Shown: positions 1 through 8,314 of the stretch, piece after piece
Numbering within the stretch: the first letter of the stretch is position 1
Layout: every line of letters starts with the position of its first letter
Source of the DNA: JAAYCI01 sp964370295
Lineage (GTDB): Bacteria; Bacillota; Clostridia; Oscillospirales; Ruminococcaceae
Direction: 5' to 3'
NCBI GenBank assembly: GCA_964370295.1
Contig: CAYJIR010000004.1
Coordinates: forward strand, 37,188 to 101,187
Length of the DNA stretch: 64,000 bases
Position numbers and translations under genes: made by a program
Notes under the pieces: model-generated
Databases searched by the model: none
The model's input: only the letters and a program-made list of their open reading frames with translations
What the model was told of the DNA's origin: nothing

Positions 1-38
1 TTAGCTCTTACAATGATTTAATGCGTATGCAAATTTAA
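1..38 (+). CDS. fliE: FliE C-terminal tail (partial, 5' end off the window)
   Basis: Reading from base 3, the sequence translates to SSYNDLMRMQI followed by TAA at 36-38. FliE, the rod-MS ring adaptor, typically ends in a -YxxIMRMQ(V/I) tail, and fliE normally sits directly before fliF. Only 11 codons are visible, so the call rests on the tail motif plus position. Confidence 0.75.
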   Translation, partial: SSYNDLMRMQI

Positions 39-90
39 TGTGTTACTTGAACAGTTGGGGAAATCAGGAAACTTTGGGGAATTGATATAA

Positions 91-1704
91 ATGGGAGAGC
101 GGCTTAAAACCGTTGGAAATCAAGTTCGGCAAGCCTTCGAGAAAGTAAGAGAGGCTTTTAAAAATACAGCACCCGCTAGAAAGCGCCTTGTGCTCATCAT
201 CATTTTAGCGGCCCTTGCTTTAGCAGTGGGTCTAGTTGTGTTTCTAAATGTGCGTGCCGCCCAACCCGTGGTTATTTACCCGGGCTTGCCGCAGGAGGAA
301 GCCGTGCAAGGGCTTGCCGTTTTGCAAGAGGTTTCCATACCCGCCTCGCTTAACGACGCGGGCGAGTTAGAAGTGCCCGCAAACCGCGAAGATGCCGCCA
401 TGGCGCAACTGGCCACAGTGGGCATCCCCTCTTCTACACTGGACTACGACATTTTCCAGCAGGCCAACGGCCTCACCACCACCGATCTGGAACAGCGGCA
501 ATATCAAATACAACAAATGCAAAACCGTTTGCAGGATATTATCCGCACCTACGAGGGCGTTTCCAATGCCTATGTAACACTTAATATCAGCGAAAACTCA
601 AACCGCGTGTGGGACGCTGCCAACAGCACCAACACCGCCTCTGTAAAGGTGGAAATGGCCGACGGACGTGTGCTTACCTCCGGCCAAGTAGAAGGCATTC
701 GCCATCTGGTTGGGCCGGCCGCAGGCATAGAGCCCACACAGGTTTCTGTGATAGACAGCGCCGGCAACACCTTGGCGGCCGCCGGCGAGGGCTATGACGA
801 ATCTTTGGCCGCCACGGAAGACTTTTTAGACCGCCAAAATTTCGAAGCGGAAGTAGAACAACGCCTGCACGATAAAACGGCAAACATTCTTTCTTTGCCC
901 TATCCCAGCGAGGACGACTATCGCATCTCGGTGACCGCCACGCTGGACTGGGATGCCATGATTACCGAAAGCATGCAGTACCTTCCCTTAGAAGGCACTG
1001 AAGCCGGTGTTATGAACAGCGAAGAAGAACAGGCCCTCATGGGCACCGGCCAATACGCCGAGGGGGTTGTGGGCGAAACAGACAACACCGACATCCCCAC
1101 CTATGCCGACTTAAACGGCGATGGGGAATTGGACGCAGTAGACTACTACAGCAACCGCGAATATCTGGTTAGCTACATTAAAGAGCAAGTTGAGAAAGAT
1201 GGCGCCACCTTAGAGGAAGCCTCTGTTGGCGTTATGGTTCGTGGCACCATAGACAACGAAACGCAAAACAGCCTGCAAGAACTCATCTCTGCCGCCACCA
1301 ACATCCCCTTGGAAAATGTTAATGTACAAGGCATGATGGATGCCGGTGTTGAAGATCCCGAAACCGAAGAAGATCTCATCTTTGGCTTGCCTTCCCTATT
1401 CGTCTATATCGCCGGTGGCGCTTTGCTGGTGATGATAATTGTTCTGATTTTGATACTTGTCTTGCGCCGTCGTTCCCAGAAAAAACGCGCAGAGGCCGAG
1501 GCCGCCGCACTGGCCGCCGAGGAAGAAGAAGCCTTGCGTGTACAAGAGGAAATTGAAGAGCGCAAACGCCTATTAAAAGACGCCGCCATGACAGAGCAAA
1601 GCGAAAATGCCATCACCAACGAGGTGCGAGAATTTGCACGCTCGAACCCGGAAATTACAGCCAACTTGCTGCGTAGTTGGCTACGAGAAGGAGGGGACAA
1701 CTAA
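91..1704 (+). CDS. fliF: Flagellar MS-ring protein FliF
   Basis: FliF forms the membrane-embedded MS ring on which the C-ring and export gate assemble. The 537-residue length is normal. An N-terminal membrane helix lies near residues 31-53 (LVLIIILAALALAVGLVVFL) and a second near 435-460, enclosing the ring-building domains. An acidic insert with VDYYSNREYLVSYI near residues 350-365 lies in the periplasmic part. The last residues (NEVREFARSNPEITANLLRSW) are the FliG-binding tail. The start is ATG after a GGGGA-type site. The stop overlaps the fliG start by one base. Confidence 0.97.
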   Translation: MGERLKTVGNQVRQAFEKVREAFKNTAPARKRLVLIIILAALALAVGLVVFLNVRAAQPVVIYPGLPQEEAVQGLAVLQEVSIPASLNDAGELEVPANREDAAMAQLATVGIPSSTLDYDIFQQANGLTTTDLEQRQYQIQQMQNRLQDIIRTYEGVSNAYVTLNISENSNRVWDAANSTNTASVKVEMADGRVLTSGQVEGIRHLVGPAAGIEPTQVSVIDSAGNTLAAAGEGYDESLAATEDFLDRQNFEAEVEQRLHDKTANILSLPYPSEDDYRISVTATLDWDAMITESMQYLPLEGTEAGVMNSEEEQALMGTGQYAEGVVGETDNTDIPTYADLNGDGELDAVDYYSNREYLVSYIKEQVEKDGATLEEASVGVMVRGTIDNETQNSLQELISAATNIPLENVNVQGMMDAGVEDPETEEDLIFGLPSLFVYIAGGALLVMIIVLILILVLRRRSQKKRAEAEAAALAAEEEEALRVQEEIEERKRLLKDAAMTEQSENAITNEVREFARSNPEITANLLRSWLREGGDN

Positions 1705-2711
1705 TGGCCTCCGGAAAAATTTCTAACAAAACAAAGGCCGCCGCCATCATCATCACCCTAGGCGCTGCGGAAGCGGCCGAGGTATACAAATATTTACGCG
1801 AAGAAGAGATAGAGCAACTGTCTCTGGAAGTGGCCCGCATGGAGGCCCTGCCTCCCGACGAACTGAATAATATCATCGACGATTTTTACGGTCTTTGTGT
1901 CACACAAAAAGTCATCGCCGAAGGTGGCGTAGACTATGCACGTGACATTTTAGAGAAAGCATTTGGCGCCCAGCAGGCTGCCAGCTTGATGGAACGTGTT
2001 TCCAAAGGGCTCCGCACCAAAGCCTTCGATTTTGTGCGCAAGGCAGACTACAAGAACCTATTGTCTATTTTGCAAAACGAGCACCCACAAACCATCTCTT
2101 TAATTTTAAGCTATGCAAAGGCCGAGCAAGCCAGCCAAGTGCTGGCCGAGCTGCCACCCGATATCAGCATCGAGGTGGTAGAGCGTATTGCCAACCTGGA
2201 CCGTGCCAACCCCGATTTCATCAACCTTGTGGAAGCCACGTTGGAACGCAAATTCGGCAACATGGTTTCGGTGGATTTGATGGAGCTTGGCGGCGTGCCT
2301 TATGTGGCCGAAATTATGAACACGGTAGACCGCAGCACCGAAAAACATATCTTCGACGAACTGGATGTAAAAGACCCGGAACTTGCCGAAAACATCCGCA
2401 AGCTCATGTTTGTATTCGAAGACATTGTTCATCTGGACGATATTTCCATACAGCGTTTCCTGCGCGAAATCGACACCAAAGATTTGACGGTGGCCCTAAA
2501 ATCCACCACACCGGACGTGTCTCGCGTTATTTTCCAAAATATGTCCAAACGCTCGCAGGAAACCATTGCCACCGACATCGAATACCTGCACAATGTTCGC
2601 ATGAAAGACGTGGAAGAGGCACAACAGCGAATTGTAGATGCCATTCGTCGTTTAGAAGAAGAGGGCGAATTGGTGATTTCTAAAGGCGGAAAGGATGAGG
2701 TAATTGCCTAA
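1704..2711 (+). CDS. fliG: Flagellar motor switch protein FliG
   Basis: FliG is the C-ring protein that contacts MotA and generates torque. It is 335 residues from the ATG at 1704. That ATG overlaps the fliF stop (TAATG) and follows AAGGAGGGG at 1688-1696, so the longer reading frame into fliF is not used. The N-terminal FliF-binding part contains KAAAIIITLGAEAAEVYKYL-like sequence, the middle domain has the NEHPQTISLILSY (EHPQ) motif, and the C-terminal charged torque domain covers about residues 230-320. It is tightly coupled to fliF and fliH. Confidence 0.97.
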   Translation: MASGKISNKTKAAAIIITLGAAEAAEVYKYLREEEIEQLSLEVARMEALPPDELNNIIDDFYGLCVTQKVIAEGGVDYARDILEKAFGAQQAASLMERVSKGLRTKAFDFVRKADYKNLLSILQNEHPQTISLILSYAKAEQASQVLAELPPDISIEVVERIANLDRANPDFINLVEATLERKFGNMVSVDLMELGGVPYVAEIMNTVDRSTEKHIFDELDVKDPELAENIRKLMFVFEDIVHLDDISIQRFLREIDTKDLTVALKSTTPDVSRVIFQNMSKRSQETIATDIEYLHNVRMKDVEEAQQRIVDAIRRLEEEGELVISKGGKDEVIA

Positions 2712-3558
2712 GGTTTTTTTGGCACATACCCTGCGCTACACCGAGGATGTTTTGGAAATTGCAGATCCTAATCCCGCCCGGTTGCAGCCTGAGGAAAATG
2801 CCCTTTCCTACCATCTGGATGAAGAGGAAGACTGCGTTTGCATTGCCGATATGTTCGAACTGCAACAGCAGGAAAAACTGGAACAAGAACGCCGGCTTGC
2901 CCGCGCACAAGCAAAAGAGGCATACGAAGCCGAAGAAACCGGCACTGTGGCAGAGACGAACTTGATGGTTCGAGAGATTTTAGAAAACGCAGAAGCCGAG
3001 GCTGAGCAAATTAAGGAACGAGCTTTTCAAACAGCCATGGCAGATAAAGAACGCCTTATGCTCTCTGCGCGCCAAGAGGCTGACACTCTTTTGCAAAATA
3101 GCAAGGCGCAAGGGTATCAACAAGGGCTTTCCGAAAGCGAAGCCCTGCTGCAAACACATTTGGACAATCTGGAAAAAGCCATTGCGCACTTGGAAGGAGA
3201 TTTGGCCGGGTTTGAGGTGGAGCTGGAAGAACAGCTACGCTGGATGGCTTTGGAGATTTCTTCCCGTGTTTTACAACACAAAGTGCACGAGGACGATTCT
3301 GTTTTGACAGACATGGTGGCACATAGCGTGCAAGGCATACGCAACATGCCATGGATACGCATCGAAGTTGCCCAAAACATGACGCGCCTCATCAAAAAAC
3401 TGGAAGACCTGTTCGCAGGGCAAGAACACATTGAAATAAGCCCCATCCCTGCCCAGGAAGATACCATACAAATCGAAACACCCTCGGGCCGTTTAGACGC
3501 CGGTGTACAAACGCAGCTGGATAATTTGCGGCTTTATTTCCAAAAAAATACCGAATAG
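2704..3558 (+). CDS. fliH: Flagellar assembly protein FliH
   Basis: FliH is the stator-like regulator of the FliI export ATPase and tethers it to the C-ring. The gene begins at a TTG (2704) inside the end of fliG, an 8-base overlap, preceded by AAGGATGAGG. Residues about 55-190 are highly charged Glu/Gln/Ala-rich coiled coil. The C-terminal third (LRWMALEISSRVLQHKV, then a domain ending in LRLYFQKN) matches the V-ATPase E-subunit-like half of FliH. At 284 residues it is slightly long for the family. Confidence 0.9.
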   Translation: MPKVFLAHTLRYTEDVLEIADPNPARLQPEENALSYHLDEEEDCVCIADMFELQQQEKLEQERRLARAQAKEAYEAEETGTVAETNLMVREILENAEAEAEQIKERAFQTAMADKERLMLSARQEADTLLQNSKAQGYQQGLSESEALLQTHLDNLEKAIAHLEGDLAGFEVELEEQLRWMALEISSRVLQHKVHEDDSVLTDMVAHSVQGIRNMPWIRIEVAQNMTRLIKKLEDLFAGQEHIEISPIPAQEDTIQIETPSGRLDAGVQTQLDNLRLYFQKNTE

Positions 3559-3613
3559 GGCTTTTCAAAAACTGATGTCTCGTTTATAATAACTTGTCCC
3601 TTCTAACTGTCAC

Positions 3614-3652
3614 AAAGTACATCACTTTCTACACAGTTTTAACATGTACTTT
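3614..3652 (+). other. Inverted repeat in the fliH-fliI spacer
   Basis: AAAGTACAT (3614-3622) and ATGTACTTT (3644-3652) are perfect 9-base inverted copies with a 21-base loop, followed by more T residues. It could be a weak attenuator or an operator. The surrounding 137-base spacer is unusually long for this otherwise compact part of the operon. Confidence 0.4.
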
Positions 3653-3695
3653 TTGTATGATATTCCTAAACTTGCGAAAATGAATCACCCGGGAG

Positions 3696-5009
3696 GTGAG
3701 CCCCACGAATCGAACCGCTTTTCGTCAGATGTTGCATGTAGACGACCTGTACACCCGCATTGGCAAGATAGACAAACTGATTGGTATGACCGTGGAGGCC
3801 ACCGGCCTTACGGGCATCATTGGTGATGTATGTCGCATCCAACTGCAAGACGGGCGCGAGGTGCTGGCCGAGGTGGTTGGTTTTAAAGACAACAAGGTGC
3901 TCTTAATGCCCTACGAAGACACCGAAGGCATTGGCTATGGCGCCACAGTTATCAACACCGGGCAAAAGCTGACCATCCAAGTTTGCGACGAAATGATTGG
4001 CCGCACCATCGACGCCTTAGGCCGCCCCATAGACCAAAAAGGCGCCTTGCCGGCCTATGGCAAGCCCTACAGTGTCACGGGCGAAGCCTCTAACCCGATG
4101 CAGCGCCCGCGCATAGACGAACCCATTGAAATGGGTGTTAAGGCCATAGACGGTTTGCTTACCATTGGCAAAGGCCAGAGGATGGGCATCTTCGCCGGTT
4201 CGGGCGTTGGCAAATCCACCTTGATGGGAATGTTGGCACGCAATGTAAAGGCCGATGTCAATGTGATTGCCCTGGTGGGCGAACGCGGACGCGAGGTGGT
4301 AGAGTTTTTAGAGAGAGACCTTGGCGAAGAAGGTGCTTCGCGCAGTGTGGTGGTGGTGGCCACCAGTGACCAGCCCGCCATGCTTCGCAACAAATGTGCC
4401 ATGAGCGCCACGGCCGTTGCCGAATATTTTCGTGACCAAGGCAAAGACGTTTTGTTGATGATGGATTCCCTTACACGATTTTGTATGGCCCAACGCGACA
4501 TTGGCCTTGCCATTGGCGAACCCCCTGTGGCGCGTGGCTATACACCGTCTATCTATTCTAGCCTGCCGCGCCTTTTAGAACGTAGCGGTAATTTTGAAAA
4601 AGGATCTATCACGGGCATCTACACGGTTTTGGTGGAAGGCGACGACATGAACGAGCCCATTTCCGATACGGTGCGCAGCATCATAGACGGGCATGTCATG
4701 CTTTCGCGCAAGGTGGCCCACAAAAACCACTATCCGGCCATAGATGTACTTTCCAGCATCAGCCGTCTGATGAATGACATCGCCCCACCCGAACAGAAGC
4801 AAGCCGCCGCGCGCTTGCGTAACCTCATGGCCACCTTTGCGGCCAACGAAGACCTGATAGCCATTGGCGCATACAAACTGGGCACAAACCCAGAGCTGGA
4901 CGACGCCATTTCACACATGAGTGCCATCAACAACCTTTTGCAGCAAAAAGTAGACGAGAAATTCACCTACGAACAAACACAAAAGCTTATGATTAGCGTG
5001 GCTCGCTAA
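3696..5009 (+). CDS. fliI: Flagellum-specific ATPase FliI
   Basis: FliI is the F1-beta-like ATPase of the flagellar type III export apparatus. The P-loop GSGVGKST lies near residues 168-175, Walker B is LLMMDSLTRF, and SIYSSLPRLLERSG is typical of FliI/YscN ATPases. Length of 437 residues is normal. The start is unclear: the only upstream in-frame start is the GTG at 3696, but it lies inside the Shine-Dalgarno sequence GGGAGGTGAG (3691-3700). The next normal start is ATG 3729, which has no ribosome binding site, while an in-frame ACG at 3705 has ideal spacing. Confidence 0.96.
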   Translation: MSPTNRTAFRQMLHVDDLYTRIGKIDKLIGMTVEATGLTGIIGDVCRIQLQDGREVLAEVVGFKDNKVLLMPYEDTEGIGYGATVINTGQKLTIQVCDEMIGRTIDALGRPIDQKGALPAYGKPYSVTGEASNPMQRPRIDEPIEMGVKAIDGLLTIGKGQRMGIFAGSGVGKSTLMGMLARNVKADVNVIALVGERGREVVEFLERDLGEEGASRSVVVVATSDQPAMLRNKCAMSATAVAEYFRDQGKDVLLMMDSLTRFCMAQRDIGLAIGEPPVARGYTPSIYSSLPRLLERSGNFEKGSITGIYTVLVEGDDMNEPISDTVRSIIDGHVMLSRKVAHKNHYPAIDVLSSISRLMNDIAPPEQKQAAARLRNLMATFAANEDLIAIGAYKLGTNPELDDAISHMSAINNLLQQKVDEKFTYEQTQKLMISVAR

Positions 5010-5017
5010 CGCCAAAG

Positions 5018-5494
5018 ATGAAAAAATTTGCCTTTTCTTTAGAGCGCATGCTCTCTTATAAACATAGTCTATACGAAAAAGAACGCAACGAATTGGCCCG
5101 CTTGCGCCACGAGCGCCTCAGTGCAGAACACCACCGTGACAGCGTGCTACACCAAGTAGCCGAAAAGGAAATGGCCCTCTACCGAGACATGGAAAAAGGC
5201 CTGCCTGTCAGCGAAGTGAAAAAAATGGGCTATTACCGAGACAACGCCGACACACTCGTGCAAGTGCTTGAAACACAAATGCAAGAGCTTGACATAGAAA
5301 TTGAAAAACAACTTGCCATTGTCATCGCCTTAGACCAAGATGTGCAAAGCCTTGAAAAACTGCGCGAAAAACAATGGGACGAATACCAGGCCGAAACCCG
5401 GCGTGAAGAGGCCGAGCGCATTTCGGAACTGGTGGGGCAAAAATACATCGAGAACCAAAAAATCGAAGAACAGGAAAACAACGCGGTTTCCTAA
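5018..5494 (+). CDS. fliJ: Flagellar export chaperone FliJ
   Basis: FliJ is a small coiled-coil protein that sits in the FliI hexamer like the gamma stalk of F1 and helps hand substrates to FlhA. This 158-residue protein begins FAFSLERMLSYKHSLYEKE, the usual FliJ N-terminus, and is almost wholly charged alpha-helical coiled coil. It lies 8 bases after fliI. No strong ribosome binding site is visible, so translation may be coupled to fliI. Confidence 0.9.
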   Translation: MKKFAFSLERMLSYKHSLYEKERNELARLRHERLSAEHHRDSVLHQVAEKEMALYRDMEKGLPVSEVKKMGYYRDNADTLVQVLETQMQELDIEIEKQLAIVIALDQDVQSLEKLREKQWDEYQAETRREEAERISELVGQKYIENQKIEEQENNAVS

Positions 5495-5616
5495 AGCCTG
5501 CCCTATGCGCCCAGCATACTTGTTATACAAATTCTACCATTTGAATTTTGTATAAATACGGCGGTGATAAACCTTGTTTACAGCCGCTACACAAACAGGA
5601 AAGGAGGTGAAAACAC

Positions 5617-6927
5617 ATGAACACAAATCTAATTTCCGCACTGCCTCAAGTGGATATGAGCACACTGGCCACATCTTCTTTTGGTACGACGTCCGGCCTG
5701 GATTTTTCACAAATTTTGGCAGGGCTGCAAACCCAAGACATGTCTGCTTTCGGTCTTACAAACGAAAATTTGCTTACGCAGAACTTAAGCGATTTACTCC
5801 TGGGTAGCATGGATTCTTCCGACACGCTCAGCAGCGATTTGTTTGCAAGTGGGCTGCTTGGCAACGACCTGATGAATATGGACATCTTAAGCCTTGGTGC
5901 CCTAGATTTATCCTTTTTAGAAGGTTTGGCCGGCCAAATTTTGCAAGAGCTTTCACAGCCACAGGGTGAAGAAGAAGAAGAAAGCCTTTTGGCCCTAATT
6001 GCCTCGTTGCAAACCGAGTTGCAAGCGCTTAACCCGCAAACACAGCAAGTGGTGCTGGGCCAACAACTTATGAGCCTTCTGTCTCAAATGAGTGGGCAAA
6101 CACCCACGCCGGCTTTGCAGGAAGATGGTAGCCTTGCTTGGTCTTTGCCCGGCAGTGCACAAATGCTCACCACTTTGTCTTCTGCCACACCACAGGATGT
6201 GCTGCAATGGATGCAGGCCCCTGCCTCGCAAAACTTATTTACACAGGCACTTGTGGCGGCGTCTACAAACGGTGCATCAACACAGACGACGTCATCCACA
6301 CAGGCAGAGCAACCCGCACAAACTTCCCAAACGGCGCCGATATCCACAGCCGCCGAAAACAGTGGGCAGGGAACAGCCCCGAACAGCACAACAGAAAATG
6401 GCGAAGGACAAAACGGCTTATCCGGCACGGCACTTCCCCTGACACAACCCGGCATTGTCACCACAGGGAATGTTGCTGCCACCACGCCTACACCCGCCTT
6501 TTTAACCCAGATGCAAACCGGCATTGAAAGCGGCTTACAAAGTGGTTTGGAGGAATTCCAAATCAAACTGTCGCCGGAAGGCCTGGGCGAAGTGCTGGTA
6601 CAACTTAAAAGCACCGAAAACGGTCTAACACTTACACTCATTGCGCAAAACGCCGAAACCCAACGTCTTTTGGCCGCAGACCTAGAACAGTTGCGCAGTA
6701 GCCTTAGCCCCTTAAAAGTGGAAGTGCAGGAAGTTTTAAACGGGCAGGAATCGGAGTTTTTAAACGAACAGCAACAACAAGAAGGGCAACGCCATTTACA
6801 TTGGCAACAGGCACAAGCACAGCAAAATTTGGTGCGACGCAGCATACATGGCGAATCGCAAACTTTGCAAGAAGCCCAAAACCTAAGCCCTGAACAACCC
6901 AGTAGCATACTGGATACCTACATCTAG
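5617..6927 (+). CDS. fliK: Flagellar hook-length control protein FliK
   Basis: FliK is the secreted ruler that measures hook length and switches export specificity. The 436-residue protein has a low-complexity Leu/Gln/Ser/Thr-rich N-terminal two thirds and a conserved C-terminal switch domain near residues 305-375 (IKLSPEGLGEVLVQLKS, then LRSSLSPLKVEVQEV). A perfect AAAGGAGGTG site precedes the ATG. It follows a 122-base spacer after fliJ and lies directly upstream of the hook-cap gene flgD, the usual Gram-positive arrangement. Confidence 0.93.
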   Translation: MNTNLISALPQVDMSTLATSSFGTTSGLDFSQILAGLQTQDMSAFGLTNENLLTQNLSDLLLGSMDSSDTLSSDLFASGLLGNDLMNMDILSLGALDLSFLEGLAGQILQELSQPQGEEEEESLLALIASLQTELQALNPQTQQVVLGQQLMSLLSQMSGQTPTPALQEDGSLAWSLPGSAQMLTTLSSATPQDVLQWMQAPASQNLFTQALVAASTNGASTQTTSSTQAEQPAQTSQTAPISTAAENSGQGTAPNSTTENGEGQNGLSGTALPLTQPGIVTTGNVAATTPTPAFLTQMQTGIESGLQSGLEEFQIKLSPEGLGEVLVQLKSTENGLTLTLIAQNAETQRLLAADLEQLRSSLSPLKVEVQEVLNGQESEFLNEQQQQEGQRHLHWQQAQAQQNLVRRSIHGESQTLQEAQNLSPEQPSSILDTYI

Positions 6928-6956
6928 CCGATTTTGGCAGAAAGGAGTATAAGCCT

Positions 6957-7724
6957 ATGAGCGATATTCGCCAAGTGGATAACGGCACCACACAAATAGG
7001 TGGTTTAACCGTGCAAACCCCCATCGAGAGCGAAGCTGACCAAAGCGTATCCGTGGATGATTTTCTGCAACTGATGATTGCACAGCTTACCAACCAAGAC
7101 TTTATGGACCCCGTAGACGATACGCAATATGTCACCCAACTTGCGCAGTTCTCGTCCATGGAAGCCATGCAAGAGCTTTCCTACTATTCGCAAACCAACT
7201 ATGTTTCCAGTTTGCTTGGAAAAACCGTCACCGCAGCTTCCTATGGCATAGGTGGCAGTGTAGCACAAGAGACGGGCGTTGTATCCAAAGTGAATTTTTC
7301 CGGCGACGAGTTCACCTTCACCGTAAACGGGAAAGAATTTTTAATGAGCCAAATCATGACCTTGGATGACCCCGGAGCCGGCAGTTCTTTAATCGAACTG
7401 AACAATGCCAACAACATCGCCCTTGTCAGCAGCAACATCACCAACGATTCCATCCAGTTTGCATGGCAAAGCCCCGTGTCCGATGAAGCCATCTCGCAAA
7501 GTTTAAGCTATGATGTGTACTACACCACCGACATGGATGCAGATTTCAACACGTTGTACGGCGTAAAGCAAGGCACCCAAGCAGCCACAGGAATTAAATC
7601 TTTGGACTACCAGCTTACCGGCCTTGCCCATGGCACCGAATACCAAGTGAACGTGGTAGTGCGCGACACCAGCGGCAACGAAGCCATTTTCCAAAAGTCT
7701 AACTTCACCACAACAGGTGTCTAA
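6957..7724 (+). CDS. flgD: Hook-capping protein FlgD with a fibronectin-III-like C-terminus
   Basis: FlgD forms the cap under which hook subunits polymerise. The conserved N-terminal region is at residues about 20-85 (VDDFLQLMIAQLTNQDFMDP, then TQLAQFSSMEAMQ). The C-terminal half (about 165-255) reads like a fibronectin type III fold: an AWQSP opening, YDVYYTT, and YQLTGLAHGTEYQVNVVVRD. This agrees with the Tudor/FnIII hybrid domains of characterised FlgD proteins but is longer. The start has AAAGGAG 11 bases upstream. Confidence 0.92.
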   Translation: MSDIRQVDNGTTQIGGLTVQTPIESEADQSVSVDDFLQLMIAQLTNQDFMDPVDDTQYVTQLAQFSSMEAMQELSYYSQTNYVSSLLGKTVTAASYGIGGSVAQETGVVSKVNFSGDEFTFTVNGKEFLMSQIMTLDDPGAGSSLIELNNANNIALVSSNITNDSIQFAWQSPVSDEAISQSLSYDVYYTTDMDADFNTLYGVKQGTQAATGIKSLDYQLTGLAHGTEYQVNVVVRDTSGNEAIFQKSNFTTTGV

Positions 7725-7744
7725 CGAAGCTTCTTTCGTTTAAA

Positions 7745-7768
7745 CCTTGTGGCACCATGCAGACAAGG
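7745..7768 (+). promoter_or_regulatory. Possible hairpin covering the Shine-Dalgarno site
   Basis: CCTTGT (7745-7750) can pair with ACAAGG (7763-7768). The 3' arm overlaps the AAGGAGG ribosome binding site (7765-7771) of the next gene. The stem is only 6 base pairs with a 12-base loop, so the structure is weak. The 5' arm begins a 10-mer, CCTTGTGGCA, that also occurs in two other flagellar spacers. Confidence 0.35.
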
Positions 7769-7778
7769 AGGTTTTCGC

Positions 7779-8168
7779 ATGGAGCATCTAAACCGGCTGT
7801 CTCGCCCCATCATAACGGGCACACCCAACACCTTAACGCAAGGCACAACAAAACAAAATGGCACAGAGAACACCGCCTCGTTTTTATCTGTTTTGCAAGG
7901 TCAATTGGAAACAGGCAGCAACATCGCATTTTCAAAACATGCTGTTTCTCGTGTACACGAGCGACAAATCGACGTTTCTTCAGCCAATTTGCAACGTTTG
8001 GATCAAGGCGTTCAGCTTGCCCAGGAAAAAGGTTTGCGCGAAGCTTTGATACTGATCGACCAAAATGCCTATATTGTCAACGCGGCCAGCGGCAAGGTAA
8101 TCACCGTAGACAACGAAGCGACAAAAGGCAGTGTTTTCACCAACATCGACGGTACCGTCATCATGTAA
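7779..8168 (+). CDS. Small conserved flagellar operon protein (TIGR02530-type)
   Basis: This 129-residue protein belongs to the family of short proteins of unknown function found between flgD and flgE in Gram-positive flagellar operons. Diagnostic features are FSKHAVSRVHERQID near residues 50-65, REALILIDQNAYIVNA, and a terminal GKVITVDN...VFTNIDGTVI. The start is ATG 7779 with AAGGAGG at 7765-7771; an upstream in-frame ATG at 7749 lacks such a site. No catalytic motif is visible. Its position suggests a role in hook assembly, but this is inference. Confidence 0.85.
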   Translation: MEHLNRLSRPIITGTPNTLTQGTTKQNGTENTASFLSVLQGQLETGSNIAFSKHAVSRVHERQIDVSSANLQRLDQGVQLAQEKGLREALILIDQNAYIVNAASGKVITVDNEATKGSVFTNIDGTVIM

Positions 8169-8195
8169 AAGCCGGCCCTATTGCAGGAAGCTTTA

Positions 8196-8221
8196 GAAAC
8201 CCCAACTGACTGCGGGGTTTC
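8196..8221 (+). other. Hairpin in the leader of flgE
   Basis: GAAACCCC (8196-8203) and GGGGTTTC (8214-8221) form a perfect 8-base-pair stem with a 10-base loop in the 146-base spacer before flgE. No T-run follows, so it is not a classical terminator. It may protect or process the flgE mRNA. Confidence 0.5.
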
Positions 8222-8314
8222 CACCCAACAAGACGGTATCAAAGACCTTTTGGCTATGCTTTACGTTTGCGCGCTTTGCAAATGTAAAACCAAAACGAAA
8301 AAGGAGATTTTGAT

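Noticed and set aside
6084..6908. 274-codon frame on the minus strand across fliK
   Set aside because: Cys/Ser/Val-rich product with no family resemblance; it mirrors the Gln/Thr/Ala-rich fliK sequence.
8196..8221. GAAACCCC/GGGGTTTC hairpin as a terminator of the flgD unit
   Set aside because: No T-run follows and flgE lies downstream in the same operon; kept only as a leader hairpin.
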